From PLanc-01 sp035342095 (lineage in GTDB: Bacteria > Planctomycetota > Phycisphaerae > Sedimentisphaerales > Anaerobacaceae), in the NCBI GenBank assembly GCA_035342095.1, contig DAOQWL010000023.1, positions 1-64,000 of the forward strand: DNA of 64,000 nucleotides, in the 5' to 3' direction. Positions 44,965-53,551 of the stretch are shown one piece after another. Within the stretch, counting starts at the first letter, position 1, and every line of letters begins with the position of its first letter. The notes below the pieces were generated by a model. That model did not search any database, was not told the DNA's origin, and worked only from the letters and a program-made list of their open reading frames with translations. Both the position numbers and the translations under genes were made by a program.

Positions 44965-46257
44965 TTGGATAGCACGCTGCACATTCTGATCGCGGACTAC
45001 GTGCCGCTCGCCAACAAGGGCGAAGAGGCCATCGTCCGCGGCATCGAGGACATGTTGTCCGAAGGCCGGCCCGTCTCGCTCGGATTGTTCGACAACGTGC
45101 CCGAGGTGACACAGCGAGGAAATGTCACGATCTTCCCCAGGGAATGGCTCTTTCGGTTCGAGGGCAACTCCGCCCTCTCGCCGCGAGGCCGGATTCTCAT
45201 GCAGATGTGGATCTCGGCGCGGCTTCGCATGGGAAGCTACGGCCCATTGAAGAACCTGACGTCGCGTGGCGCCCCGCAATGCCGGCCGCTACGGGATTTC
45301 TTCGAGCGGGCGCAGTACGTACTAGTCGGCCATGACGGCGTGTTTTGCGTCGAGTCCTGCGGCATCATCCACCTGGCGAAACAGCACGGCAAGCGTGCGG
45401 GCATCCTCGGCGCGAGCACGGGACTTGCGGGGGGCCGATTCTACAAGGCATGGCTCTACCGCCGGACGCTGGAGGAAGCCGACTTCTGCATCTTCCGCGA
45501 GGAGCACTCGTGCGAGAGCATCCGCCAGATCAGCCGCGATCCAGCCCAATTGCGAGTCGCTCCCGATCCCGCATTCGCGATGCGGCCCGATCCGCCCGAA
45601 TCAGCCCGTGACGTGCTTGAACGAGACGATAGTTTCCGCAAGGCAAAGCAGACGGGCAGACCCATTGTCGCCGTGACTGCCTTGGAGAAGGGCCGAGTAT
45701 ACGCGGGGTTTCGACCCGACTTGCAGGGACTCGCCAAGCAACAGGCCCACGCGGCGTACCTTGCTGCCGTCCTCGATCCATTGGTCGCGAGACATCGGGC
45801 CTTCGTGTTATTCCTGCCGCACTCGGTCGAGCAGGCCGGCAGCGACATCGTCGCAGCACGGCACGTCGCCGAACAGATGAAGGCCGCACCGAGCGACTAC
45901 GCAATCCTGGAGCACGACTGCGGCGCGCGATTGCTCAAGAGCATCGTCCGCGAGTGCGATTTCCTCGTCGGCGAGCGGACGCACTCGCTGATCGGGGCGA
46001 TGTCGGTGGGCACGCCGTTTGTGGCGATGACGAATCGCCAGGACACCCGCACGCATGGCATCCTCGGACAGATGTGCCGGTGCGAATCTCAGATCATCGA
46101 CGTGGACGCGGTCGGCGAACGGGACGCATCACAAAGGGTCTGCGGGTTGTTCGAGAAGCGGGACGCGATCTGCATGTCCCTCGAACCGGTTCGACAAGGA
46201 CTCTCCTCACAGATCGACGCCATAGTTCGTGTCATCAAGGGACATCCCGAGCAGTGA
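44965..46257 (+). CDS. Polysaccharide pyruvyltransferase family protein
   Basis: 430 residues from TTG 44965, just after the flippase stop. It starts LHILIADYVPLANKGEEAIVRGIEDML, the family's N-terminal N-x-G-D/E-x-A-like motif. Near the C-terminus LVGERTHSLIGAMSVGTPFVAMTN corresponds to the R-x-H-x-x-I-x-A-x-x-x-G-x-P signature of CsaB/WcaK-type ketal pyruvyltransferases. It would add pyruvate from PEP to a sugar of the exported polymer. It overlaps the next gene by four bases (GTGA), a pairing often seen in exopolysaccharide loci. Confidence 0.88.
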   Translation: MDSTLHILIADYVPLANKGEEAIVRGIEDMLSEGRPVSLGLFDNVPEVTQRGNVTIFPREWLFRFEGNSALSPRGRILMQMWISARLRMGSYGPLKNLTSRGAPQCRPLRDFFERAQYVLVGHDGVFCVESCGIIHLAKQHGKRAGILGASTGLAGGRFYKAWLYRRTLEEADFCIFREEHSCESIRQISRDPAQLRVAPDPAFAMRPDPPESARDVLERDDSFRKAKQTGRPIVAVTALEKGRVYAGFRPDLQGLAKQQAHAAYLAAVLDPLVARHRAFVLFLPHSVEQAGSDIVAARHVAEQMKAAPSDYAILEHDCGARLLKSIVRECDFLVGERTHSLIGAMSVGTPFVAMTNRQDTRTHGILGQMCRCESQIIDVDAVGERDASQRVCGLFEKRDAICMSLEPVRQGLSSQIDAIVRVIKGHPEQ

Positions 46258-47558
46258 AAGACAGCGTGACAATCGAGTCAGTGGTCAAACGCAGGCTGTG
46301 TACCGGCTGCGGCACCTGCGCCGGCATTTGCCCGCAGGAGGCCATCGAGATGACGGTGAACAGAAGGAAAGGCTGCTACCAGCCTCGTCTGGACACGACG
46401 CGATGCACACGCTGCGGACTCTGCTACAAGGCATGTCCCGGGCACGGCGTCGATTTCCAGGCGCTCGATGACTCGCTGTTCGGGCACGAGATCCCCCAGG
46501 ACATCGCGCTGGGCCGATACCTGGCCTGCTACATCGGCCACGCGAGCGACACGGACGTTCGCTACGCCTGCGCTTCCGGCGGAATGGTCAGCGCCCTGCT
46601 GATCTTCGCGCTCGAAGAGGGCCTGATCGACGGCGCGCTGGTCACGCGGATGCAGCAGGGGAATCCGCTCCGCCCTGAACCGTTCATCGCACGGACCAGG
46701 ACCGAAATCCTCTCGGCCGCGGGGTCGAAGTACTGCCCGGTCGCCGCCGGAGCGGCTCTGGAGGAAATCCTCCACACGCGCGGTCGATTCGCGGTGGTGG
46801 GATTGTCCTGCCACATCCAGGGTATTCGCAAGGCCGAACAGCACATCCGAACGCTCAAGGAGCGGATTCGATATCGGATCGCCATTCCGTGCAGCCTGGA
46901 CTACAGCTTCCGCGGCACCGAGCGCATCCTGCGGGCGCGCGGCATCCGGGCAGCGGACGTCGAGTCGCTCCAGTACCGCGGTCGCGGCTGGCCCGGCAGT
47001 ATGTCGATCCGTCTGTCAGACGGGACCGAGCGAACGATCCCGCTCGACGAGTACTTCAGCGAGCTAAGCCCCCACTCGCTCCGACGGTGTACGCTGTGCA
47101 GCGACATGCTGGGCGAGTTGAGCGACCTGACCTGCGGCGACGCCTGGATTCCCGAGGTGATGCGGACCGACAAGACGGGCAGTTCCTTCGTCGTCTCGCG
47201 GACGCCGGAAGCGGAGGAACTCCTTGAAGCCGCGGCATCGAAGGAAGCAATCGCATTATCGGAGCTTGGCCTCCGGGAACTGCTGGCCTCCCAGGGAAAT
47301 GCCCTGTTCAAGAAGAGGAAGCTCCCGGCCCGGATGCGGGTGTTCCGCTGGGCCGGTCGGAGCGTGCCGACGTACAACCAGACGCTGCTGGAGCCGACCC
47401 GCGAGGACTACATCAACACGCTGAAGTTCTATGCGGCCCGATACGCTCTGTCCGGAAACCACGCCGTCCTCGGGCGGCTCTTTCGCGCCGTCCAGTCCCT
47501 CAGACGCAGCAAATCGAGCGGCCCCTCGACGCCGGCACAGACGGAAGTCCTCGTCTGA
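46254..47558 (+). CDS. Fe-S protein, coenzyme F420 hydrogenase/dehydrogenase beta-subunit family
   Basis: 434 residues from GTG 46254. Two ferredoxin-type [4Fe-4S] motifs at the N-terminus, CTGCGTCAGICP and CTRCGLCYKACP, are followed by the FrhB-type domain (ACASGGMVSALLIFALEEGLIDGALVT, VVGLSCHIQGIRKAEQ, and C-terminal TLCSDMLGELSDLTCGDAW). FrhB homologues in polysaccharide clusters are recurrent partners of pyruvyltransferases; their reaction is not established, and a reductive sugar modification is inferred. Translational coupling to the preceding gene supports joint function. Confidence 0.88.
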   Translation: MKDSVTIESVVKRRLCTGCGTCAGICPQEAIEMTVNRRKGCYQPRLDTTRCTRCGLCYKACPGHGVDFQALDDSLFGHEIPQDIALGRYLACYIGHASDTDVRYACASGGMVSALLIFALEEGLIDGALVTRMQQGNPLRPEPFIARTRTEILSAAGSKYCPVAAGAALEEILHTRGRFAVVGLSCHIQGIRKAEQHIRTLKERIRYRIAIPCSLDYSFRGTERILRARGIRAADVESLQYRGRGWPGSMSIRLSDGTERTIPLDEYFSELSPHSLRRCTLCSDMLGELSDLTCGDAWIPEVMRTDKTGSSFVVSRTPEAEELLEAAASKEAIALSELGLRELLASQGNALFKKRKLPARMRVFRWAGRSVPTYNQTLLEPTREDYINTLKFYAARYALSGNHAVLGRLFRAVQSLRRSKSSGPSTPAQTEVLV

Positions 47559-47600
47559 TGACGATAACGAGCGGGCCGGGACAGGTCGATATCTCTTGCG

Positions 47601-49052
47601 ATGTACACCGCCTACGCCAATGAGCTGATCGACGACGGCCTGCTGTACGAACAGCGGGACCGCACGTCCGATATCCAATTGTCGCCGGCCATGAATGCCA
47701 TGCTGCTGGCAGCCTGGCTGGTGATCTGCGCCATCGGGTTCGGCGTCGTCTTCCTGGCCAGGAATACACTGGCCGGCGTGGCGGTCATCGCGATCCCCAC
47801 CCTCTTGGGCATGGTCGTCAAGCCGACGTTCGCGTTGTGCATCCTGATGCTGGTCCTCCCGACCGGCGCGGGCGTCGGGTTCCGCGAGGCCTTCAGTCTG
47901 GATCGCGGCGTAGGCGTGGCGCTGGCGGCCACCTTCCTCGTCAACGTGCTCCTGACCCGTCCTCGCCTGCGGGTTCGGCACAAGGCTCTCTGGGTCGCGG
48001 CGGGCATGAGCGTCTGGATCGGCGTCACGTCCCTGACGCAACCCAACCTCACCTGGGAGATGATCCGAGCGTTCACGCAGTTCCAGCTCGTCGTGCTGAT
48101 CCTGATCGTGTACTGGATCCTCGAGACGAACCACGAAGGCACCTTCCGCTGGGCACTGCGGTCGTACGTCCTGGGCACGGTGGGCTCCATCGTCCTGGCG
48201 ATCAAGTCGGGCCAGGCCATTCGCGCCATGCAGGAGACGCGGGACGCGAGGTACGCCGCAACGCTTGGGCGAGCCATCGACGCCAACATGCTCTCGGCGC
48301 TCATCGCCATCGCATTTCTCTCGGCGATCTACCTCTTCGCCCGCGACCGGAGCCTCCTGTGGCGGGCGGTCTACTTCGTCGCCCTGCTGTTCCTGCCGCT
48401 CATGATGATCCGGACAGGTTCTCGCGGCGGGCTGGTCGCACTGGCCTTCACGATGCTCTCGCCCTTGTTGTTCGTGCGCCAGGTGCTTCGTCGGCCGGCC
48501 CTGGCGGCCCTGCTGCTAATCGCCATCGTCGTTGCCTCCGCCTCCGCGGGCGTACTGATCCAGCAACAGGGCGTCGAGGGCTCCGTCCTGCAGCGTCTGA
48601 CGGATGTCGGGCGGGCCAGGCAGGCGATAGAGTTCCGCATGTCGGCGGTCCGCAATGCTCTCGACGCGGTGCTGGTCTGGCCGATGGGGACGGGCTACTG
48701 GAGCTGGTTCGAGCGGTCGGGCAGCGCGATCTGGCCGCACAACGATCTGATCTTCTCGCTCGGCGTCTACGGCGTGCCCGGCGCAATCCTCTTCACCGCT
48801 TTCGTCGTCCTGCTGATGCGAACCGTCAGGCGAACCCCTCTGACCGTCGAGAAGCTGTACGCCCGGGCGGTGCTCACCTTCCTGCTCGTGATGGGACTCA
48901 ACATCAAGCAGGTCTCCGCAAAGTACTACTGGGTCTTTCTGGCCTTCGTCCTGGCGGCCGAGCGGGTTGCCTGGTGGCACACCGAACAGGAAGAGAAACT
49001 GACCGAAGAAGCTCACCACAGAGACACAGAGGACACTGAGATGCAGACATAG
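47601..49052 (+). CDS. O-antigen polymerase/ligase-like membrane protein (Wzy/WaaL type) with repeat-encoded tail
   Basis: 483 residues. About ten to twelve membrane helices, with the PF04932-like periplasmic loop region RTGSRGGLVALAFTMLSPLLF and a downstream GTGYWSWFERSGSAIWPHNDLIFSLGVYGVPGAILF, whose PHND resembles the conserved H-N segment of O-antigen ligases. Role: polymerising or ligating repeat units outside the inner membrane. The last about 20 residues (EEAHHRDTEDTEMQT) come from an ACAGAG-type palindromic repeat rather than from the family domain, so the original stop codon has been replaced. Confidence 0.85.
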   Translation: MYTAYANELIDDGLLYEQRDRTSDIQLSPAMNAMLLAAWLVICAIGFGVVFLARNTLAGVAVIAIPTLLGMVVKPTFALCILMLVLPTGAGVGFREAFSLDRGVGVALAATFLVNVLLTRPRLRVRHKALWVAAGMSVWIGVTSLTQPNLTWEMIRAFTQFQLVVLILIVYWILETNHEGTFRWALRSYVLGTVGSIVLAIKSGQAIRAMQETRDARYAATLGRAIDANMLSALIAIAFLSAIYLFARDRSLLWRAVYFVALLFLPLMMIRTGSRGGLVALAFTMLSPLLFVRQVLRRPALAALLLIAIVVASASAGVLIQQQGVEGSVLQRLTDVGRARQAIEFRMSAVRNALDAVLVWPMGTGYWSWFERSGSAIWPHNDLIFSLGVYGVPGAILFTAFVVLLMRTVRRTPLTVEKLYARAVLTFLLVMGLNIKQVSAKYYWVFLAFVLAAERVAWWHTEQEEKLTEEAHHRDTEDTEMQT

Positions 49053-49120
49053 GAAGGTGAGAACTTCCCTTCTTATGTTCTGTCCTTTGTGCTCTGTGAC
49101 CTCTGTGCCTCTGTGGTGAA
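49012..49120. repeat. CACAGAG/CTCTGTG palindromic repeat at the 3' end of the polymerase gene
   Basis: Left arm CACCACAGAGACACAGAGG (49014-49032) is complementary to the right arm CCTCTGTGCCTCTGTGGTG (49100-49118) at 18 of 19 positions. A second hairpin, GGAAG/CTTCC, lies in the centre. The left arm is translated as the C-terminus of the polymerase-like protein; the right arm ends about 10 bp before the next start. Confidence 0.8.
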
Positions 49121-49128
49121 AAACGAAA

Positions 49129-50364
49129 GTGGTGACGGTGCTGCGGATACTGGCGATCAGCCATATGTTTCCGTCCACGTTCTTGCAGCGGCACGGGGTC
49201 TTCATCTGCCGCGAGGCGCAGGTCCTCCGCAAGCATGGGATCGAGACCTCGTTTCTGGTCGGTCGGCCGTGGACGCCGTGGCCTCTGTACTATGTTCCAC
49301 GATGGCGGAAGTACGGGCCCGCGAATCCGCTGGTAGCGCCCGACGGACTTCAGGCAAGACCCGTCGCCTACCTGCGACCGCCTGGATTCGGGTTTCGGCG
49401 ATTCGAGGGCGGCTCGATGGCTCGCAGCATGCTTTCCACGGCGAAGGACTGGCACAGGCGGGAGCCGTTCGACCTGGTGATGGGCGTCTCCATGCTCCCG
49501 GACGCTGAAGCCGCGGCGGTCGTAGGCAAACGGTTGTGCTTGCCCGTCGTCAGTCTGGCGGTGGGCAGCGACGTGATGGTGTACCCGGATCGGATGCCGG
49601 TCCTGTGGCGACGGCTCTGTGACACGCTGGAGCAGGTGGATCTACCCGTTGGCGTCAGCGAGTCCATCTGCACAAGACTGGCCCAGACGGGTAAGTGCCG
49701 TCGAGAGCCGCTGTGCATCCGCCTGAGCCGGGACACGACGCAATTCGCGCCGGCCGACGACAAGAGCCGGGTTCGCGCCCGCCTGGGCTGGCCCGCGGAG
49801 AACATCGTAGCGATCTACGTGGGCGGGCTGGTCGAGACCAAGGGAATGAGTGAACTGGCGGCGGCAATGGAGCCCCTGCTGAACAGCCACTCGCGTCTGC
49901 AACTTGTCTGCGTCGGGGATGGACCGGCGCGGGATCGACTGGCGACTCTCGCGAGCCGCGTGGGCCGCAAAGACGCCGTCCTCATGGCGGGCAATGTCCC
50001 ACCCGAGGAGGTCCCACTGTTCTTGCAGGCATCCGATTTCCTGGTCCTGCCGTCGCACAGCGAGGGATTGCCCCAGGCGGTGCTGGAGGCGATGAACTGC
50101 GGCCTGGCCGTCGTAGCGACCCGCGTGGGCGGTATCCCCGAGGCGGTGATCGACGGGCGGACCGGCCTGCTTGTCGAGGCAAGGAACTCCGAGCAGCTTC
50201 GCGACGCGATGGAGCGGATGATTGGCGACGAGGCCTTCTGCGCAGCCGCCGGTCGCGCGGGCCTGGCGCACGCCCGCGAGGCCTTTGACTCCGAGCGCAA
50301 CGCGGAACGATTCGCCGAGGCCCTGAAGTCCCTGGCCGAGGGTGGCACGGTCAAACTTGCTTGA
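49129..50364 (+). CDS. Glycosyltransferase family 4
   Basis: 411 residues; start among clustered GTG codons (49129, 49132, 49138), since the RBS region is repeat-derived. GT-B fold: N-terminal LRILAISHMFPSTFLQRHGVFICREAQVLRKHG; C-terminal donor-binding domain with IVAIYVGGLVETKGMSELAAAM, LVCVGDGPARDRLATLA, PLFLQASDFLVLPSHSEGLPQAVLEAMNCGLAVVATRVGGIPEAV, including the E-x7-E signature (EGLPQAVLE). It transfers a sugar from a nucleotide-sugar to the growing glycan on the cytoplasmic side. Donor unknown. The stop codon lies in a perfect palindrome (50345-50370). Confidence 0.9.
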   Translation: MVTVLRILAISHMFPSTFLQRHGVFICREAQVLRKHGIETSFLVGRPWTPWPLYYVPRWRKYGPANPLVAPDGLQARPVAYLRPPGFGFRRFEGGSMARSMLSTAKDWHRREPFDLVMGVSMLPDAEAAAVVGKRLCLPVVSLAVGSDVMVYPDRMPVLWRRLCDTLEQVDLPVGVSESICTRLAQTGKCRREPLCIRLSRDTTQFAPADDKSRVRARLGWPAENIVAIYVGGLVETKGMSELAAAMEPLLNSHSRLQLVCVGDGPARDRLATLASRVGRKDAVLMAGNVPPEEVPLFLQASDFLVLPSHSEGLPQAVLEAMNCGLAVVATRVGGIPEAVIDGRTGLLVEARNSEQLRDAMERMIGDEAFCAAAGRAGLAHAREAFDSERNAERFAEALKSLAEGGTVKLA

Positions 50365-50426
50365 CCGTGCTCCATTCGATGCGGCCCGCAACGTGGCAAG
50401 ACACGCTCAAGCTGCGCTTGGGCGTG
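50345..50426. repeat. Two palindromes between adjacent glycosyltransferase genes
   Basis: GCACGGTCAA (50345-50354) and TTGACCGTGC (50361-50370) are perfect complements around the stop codon at 50362-50364. CACGCTCAAGC (50402-50412) pairs 10/11 with GCTTGGGCGTG (50416-50426). There is no T-run. The rest of the 158-bp gap has no gene. Confidence 0.6.
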
Positions 50427-50522
50427 GCACCCAGCACAAATCCCTGCTGCTGGTGGCCCGCGGGCACTTGTAGAACGGCGATTCGACTCCAGAGTAACGT
50501 GAATGGATCGAACAGAATCCTG

Positions 50523-51680
50523 ATGACTGATGCACCGAAACCGCGACGAGCCAAGGTCTGCGTGCTGACCTCGGTCCACATCCCGTTCGACGGACGGGTC
50601 TTCCACAAGGAGGCCCGCAGTCTCGCGAAGGCCGGCTACGAGGTGGTCCTCATCGCCCGACACGACAAAGAGGAGACGGTGGGAGGCGTCCGCGTCGTGC
50701 CGTTGGCGGAGCCGAGGAACCGCCTCCAGCGGATGACGAAGGTCCTCTGGCGGCTCTACCGCCTGGCGGTCCAGGAGAACGCGGACGTGTACCATTTCCA
50801 CGATCCCGAGCTGATCGTCGTGGGCCTGCTCCTGAAGCTGTGGGGCAAGAAGGTGATCTGGGACGTCCACGAGCACTATCCGAACGCAATCCGCGACAAG
50901 TACTATCTGTCCAAGCCGCTGCGTCGCGTGATCAGCAAGTCCTTCGATCTCTTCGAGCGTGCGGCGGTCGGGTTCTTCGACTATGTGATCTACACCACGC
51001 CGGTCGTGGGCACCCGGTATCAGAGGATGAAGGTCCGCTCAGGGCGAATCGAAAACTACCCCATCGTCGAGTTGTCCCAAGCGTTCGCGAGGGACCCGCA
51101 GGAGAAGATCATCTTCCTGGGCGGGATGTCGCCGATTCGCGGGCTTGTCCAGGTGATCGAGGCTTTCAGTCTCGTATCGAAGAAGCACCCGAGTTGGGAA
51201 CTCTGCCTGGTCGGAGTGTACCATCCGAAGTCGTTCGAGCAGGAATTGAAGGACCTGGCGGATCGCCTGGGCGTCGCGACCAACGTGAAATTCCTCGCCT
51301 GGGTGCCCTACGAGGAGAAGGAGCGTCTCTCGTCGCAGGCGTCGATGGGGATCATCACCTACCTGCCCTACTCGAACAACACGAGCTGCCTGCCGAACAA
51401 GCTGTTCGACTACATGCTCGTGGGCCTGCCCGTCATCGCATCGGACTTCCCGCTCTATCGGGAGGTCGTGGAGCCCGCTCGCTGCGGGGTTCTCGTCGAT
51501 CCGTCGAGGCCCGACCAGATCGCCCAGGCGATGGAGCACCTGATCGAGCACCCGCAGGAAGCTCGGGAGATGGGACAGCGAGGCCGCCGCGCCGTCCTGG
51601 AGAAGTACAACTGGGAGAAAGAGAGCGAACGGCTGTTGTCGATTTACGACCAAGTACTCAACCCCCTGGGAGAACGGTGA
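50523..51680 (+). CDS. Glycosyltransferase family 4
   Basis: 385 residues from ATG 50523 (MTDAPKPRRAKVCVLTSVHIPFDGRVFHKEARSLAKAGYEVVLIARHDKEE); a frame upstream to 50361 is repeat-derived and not used. It has VYHFHDPELIVVGLLLKLWGKKVIWDVHEHYPNAI, then IIFLGGMSPIRGLVQVIEAFSLV and the donor-site region NNTSCLPNKLFDYMLVGLPVIASDFPLYREVVE, where the usual glutamate pair is weakly preserved (PNKLFDYM). GT-B sugar transferase of the locus. It ends 1 bp before wecB. Confidence 0.9.
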   Translation: MTDAPKPRRAKVCVLTSVHIPFDGRVFHKEARSLAKAGYEVVLIARHDKEETVGGVRVVPLAEPRNRLQRMTKVLWRLYRLAVQENADVYHFHDPELIVVGLLLKLWGKKVIWDVHEHYPNAIRDKYYLSKPLRRVISKSFDLFERAAVGFFDYVIYTTPVVGTRYQRMKVRSGRIENYPIVELSQAFARDPQEKIIFLGGMSPIRGLVQVIEAFSLVSKKHPSWELCLVGVYHPKSFEQELKDLADRLGVATNVKFLAWVPYEEKERLSSQASMGIITYLPYSNNTSCLPNKLFDYMLVGLPVIASDFPLYREVVEPARCGVLVDPSRPDQIAQAMEHLIEHPQEAREMGQRGRRAVLEKYNWEKESERLLSIYDQVLNPLGER

Positions 51681-51681
51681 T

Positions 51682-52776
51682 ATGTCCAAGATCCTGCTGG
51701 TCGTCGGGGCACGACCGAACTTCATGAAGATGGCCCCGCTGTACTTCGAGATGGTCAAGGCCGAAGGGCTGGCTCCCTCAATCGTCCATACAGGCCAGCA
51801 CTACGACTACGCGATGTCCCAGGCGTTCTTCGAGGATCTCGAGCTGCCTCAGCCCGATTTCTTCCTCGGCGCCGGATCGGGCTCCCATGCGGAACAGACC
51901 GCCAGAATCATGGTCGAATTCGAGAAGGTGCTCCTGGCCCAGAGGCCCGATCTCGTGGTCGTCTTCGGCGACGTGAACTCCACCGTCGCATGCAGCCTGA
52001 CGGCCAAGAAACTGCTGGTCCCCGTCGCGCACGTGGAGGCAGGTCTGCGAAGCTTCGACGAGACGATGCCCGAGGAGATCAACCGCCGGGTGACCGACGC
52101 CATCTCGGACCTGTTATTCACTCCCAGCCCCGACGGCGATGAGAACCTGATCCGCGAGGGCGTCGCGAGACACAAGATTCACCAGGTCGGAAATATCATG
52201 ATCGATTCGCTCCGCACGATCCTGGCTAAGATCGACCAGGATCACCAGGACCGCATCGTCGGCCAGTTCGGCGTCCGGAAGGGGCGATACGTGCTCGTGA
52301 CGCTGCATCGGCCCTCGAACGTCGATGACCGCCAGGGTCTTGAGCAGATCCTGACGTATCTCGGCCGGCTGTCCGGGCAGATCCCGGTGATCTTCCCGAT
52401 GCACCCGAGGACCCGCAAGAACGTCGAGAACCTCTGCATCGAAGCGTCTTCGCCCGACAGCTTGCGGATCGTGGAGCCTGTGCGATACCGGGAGTTCATC
52501 ACGCTCGAAAGGAACGCCCGGTTCATTCTGACCGACTCCGGCGGCATCCAGGAGGAGACGACCTATCTGGGTCTGCCCTGCTTGACGCTGCGGCCGAACA
52601 CCGAACGGCCCGTCACGATCACCGAGGGCACGAACGAACTGGTCGATATGACCAACATCGAGAAGCACACGGCGAACATCCTCGCGGGACAGTGGAAACA
52701 GGGCAAGGTCCCTTCGCAGTGGGACGGCCGGACCGCTGAGCGAATCACCAAGGTGGTGGCCGACTCGTCATCCTGA
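51682..52776 (+). CDS. wecB: UDP-N-acetylglucosamine 2-epimerase (non-hydrolysing)
   Basis: 364 residues. It begins MSKILLVVGARPNFMKMAPLYFEM, with HTGQHYDYAMSQAFFEDLELPQPDFFLGAGSGSHAEQTA and VVVFGDVNSTVACSLTAKKLLVPVAHVEAGLRSFDETMPEEINRRVTD. Catalytic and UDP-binding residues are within VTLHRPSNVD and LTDSGGIQEETTYLGLPCLTLRPNTERPVT, all at family positions. It interconverts UDP-GlcNAc and UDP-ManNAc in the cytoplasm, supplying ManNAc-type residues. Start follows the upstream stop by 1 bp with GGAG nearby. Repeats begin soon after its end. Confidence 0.95.
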   Translation: MSKILLVVGARPNFMKMAPLYFEMVKAEGLAPSIVHTGQHYDYAMSQAFFEDLELPQPDFFLGAGSGSHAEQTARIMVEFEKVLLAQRPDLVVVFGDVNSTVACSLTAKKLLVPVAHVEAGLRSFDETMPEEINRRVTDAISDLLFTPSPDGDENLIREGVARHKIHQVGNIMIDSLRTILAKIDQDHQDRIVGQFGVRKGRYVLVTLHRPSNVDDRQGLEQILTYLGRLSGQIPVIFPMHPRTRKNVENLCIEASSPDSLRIVEPVRYREFITLERNARFILTDSGGIQEETTYLGLPCLTLRPNTERPVTITEGTNELVDMTNIEKHTANILAGQWKQGKVPSQWDGRTAERITKVVADSSS

Positions 52777-52927
52777 ACAACAACGAGGGACCTGGCTCGC
52801 GGTCGCGAAAAGCCCCAGGGATGTGCGCATGTCCGTATCTGCACTGCAAAGGCGCAAGATCTTGTTTTCTTAGCAAGCATTTTGAACGAGGATGATACAA
52901 GTGCTGGAAACGAAAGGAATTGTATTT

Positions 52928-53003
52928 CACGCAGAGACGCAGGGACGCAGAGTTCAAGATGCGTTCTTTCTTGCTCCTCTCTGCGTCTCCGCGTCTCTGC
53001 GTG
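52928..53003. repeat. ACGCAGAG palindromic repeat
   Basis: Left arm 52928-52952 and right arm 52979-53003 pair at 23 of 25 positions around a 26-nt loop. Its ACGCAG units resemble the repeats at 38612-38717 and 49012-49120. First of three different repeats in a row. Confidence 0.8.
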
Positions 53004-53013
53004 AGTCCATTTT

Positions 53014-53185
53014 GGTTGCGGCCGAAGGCCGCTCCAAGCGGGCAGGGGTTCACCGAACCCCTGGATTGTCATTCCCGCCTCTCGTCGTGTTATTCGCGCG
53101 CAAGCGGGAATCCATTCTTTCGGTTGCGTCTCCTCACGCGGTTCATGGATTCCTGCTTCACTTGGAGCGGCCTTCGGCCGCAACC
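53014..53185. repeat. 172-bp element with perfect 25-bp terminal inverted repeats
   Basis: Arms 53014-53038 and 53161-53185 are perfect complements, with the internal palindrome GCGGCCGAAGGCCGC in each arm. The interior holds GGGGTTCACCGAACCCC, CATTCCCGC and GCGGGAATCCA, related to 20187-20290. No coding potential for a transposase; looks like a miniature inverted-repeat element. Confidence 0.8.
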
Positions 53186-53220
53186 CAAGCGTGAGTGCAT
53201 CTGGTCTCGAGTCCGTTCGT

Positions 53221-53423
53221 GTCTCTTGGGGGCGCCGCCCCCAAACCCCCGGCATTTGACGCATTGGGCCAATAGCATGGGTAACAGGAGCAGTGGACTC
53301 GCGCCTCGGCGTGCCTTCCCACCATGCTGCTGGCGCAAAGCGCAAAATGTCGGGGGGCCGGGGGCAGCGCCCCCGGTCGTACGGTGCGGTCCCGACCCTG
53401 GGTACGCGAGGACCGGATGAGGC
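53221..53423. repeat. About 200-bp nested palindromic element related to 29799-30122
   Basis: It contains GGGGGCGCCGCCCCC (53229-53243), TTGGGCCAATAGCATGG (53264-53280), its imperfect complement around 53321-53340, GGGGGCAGCGCCCCC (53360-53374) and GGACCGGATGAGGCC (53409-53423). The order and sequences match the long inverted repeat at 29.8-30.1 kb. The remaining DNA to 53551 has no recognisable gene. Confidence 0.7.
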
Positions 53424-53551
53424 CAGAATGCTTGCCAGGAAGACAGGATGTTGCGCCTGTGCAGTGGAGGAATGACAGTGTCTGGTCCGTGCCTCGTCGT
53501 CATGTGAGTGGCCGCAAGAATGGTCATGTACCCCACAGGAATCCTCTCTCG

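Noticed and set aside
45583..45596. GGCCCGATCCGCCC in the pyruvyltransferase gene as a fourth copy of the in-frame element
   Set aside because: Only about 12 bases match one terminus; there is no partner arm, no hairpin and no EKGxSGLYSSTK peptide, so it is probably coincidence.
50345..50363. TGGCACG...TTGC as a second sigma-54 promoter
   Set aside because: The spacer between TGGCACG and TTGC is 7 nt instead of 4, and the site lies at a stop codon inside a palindrome.
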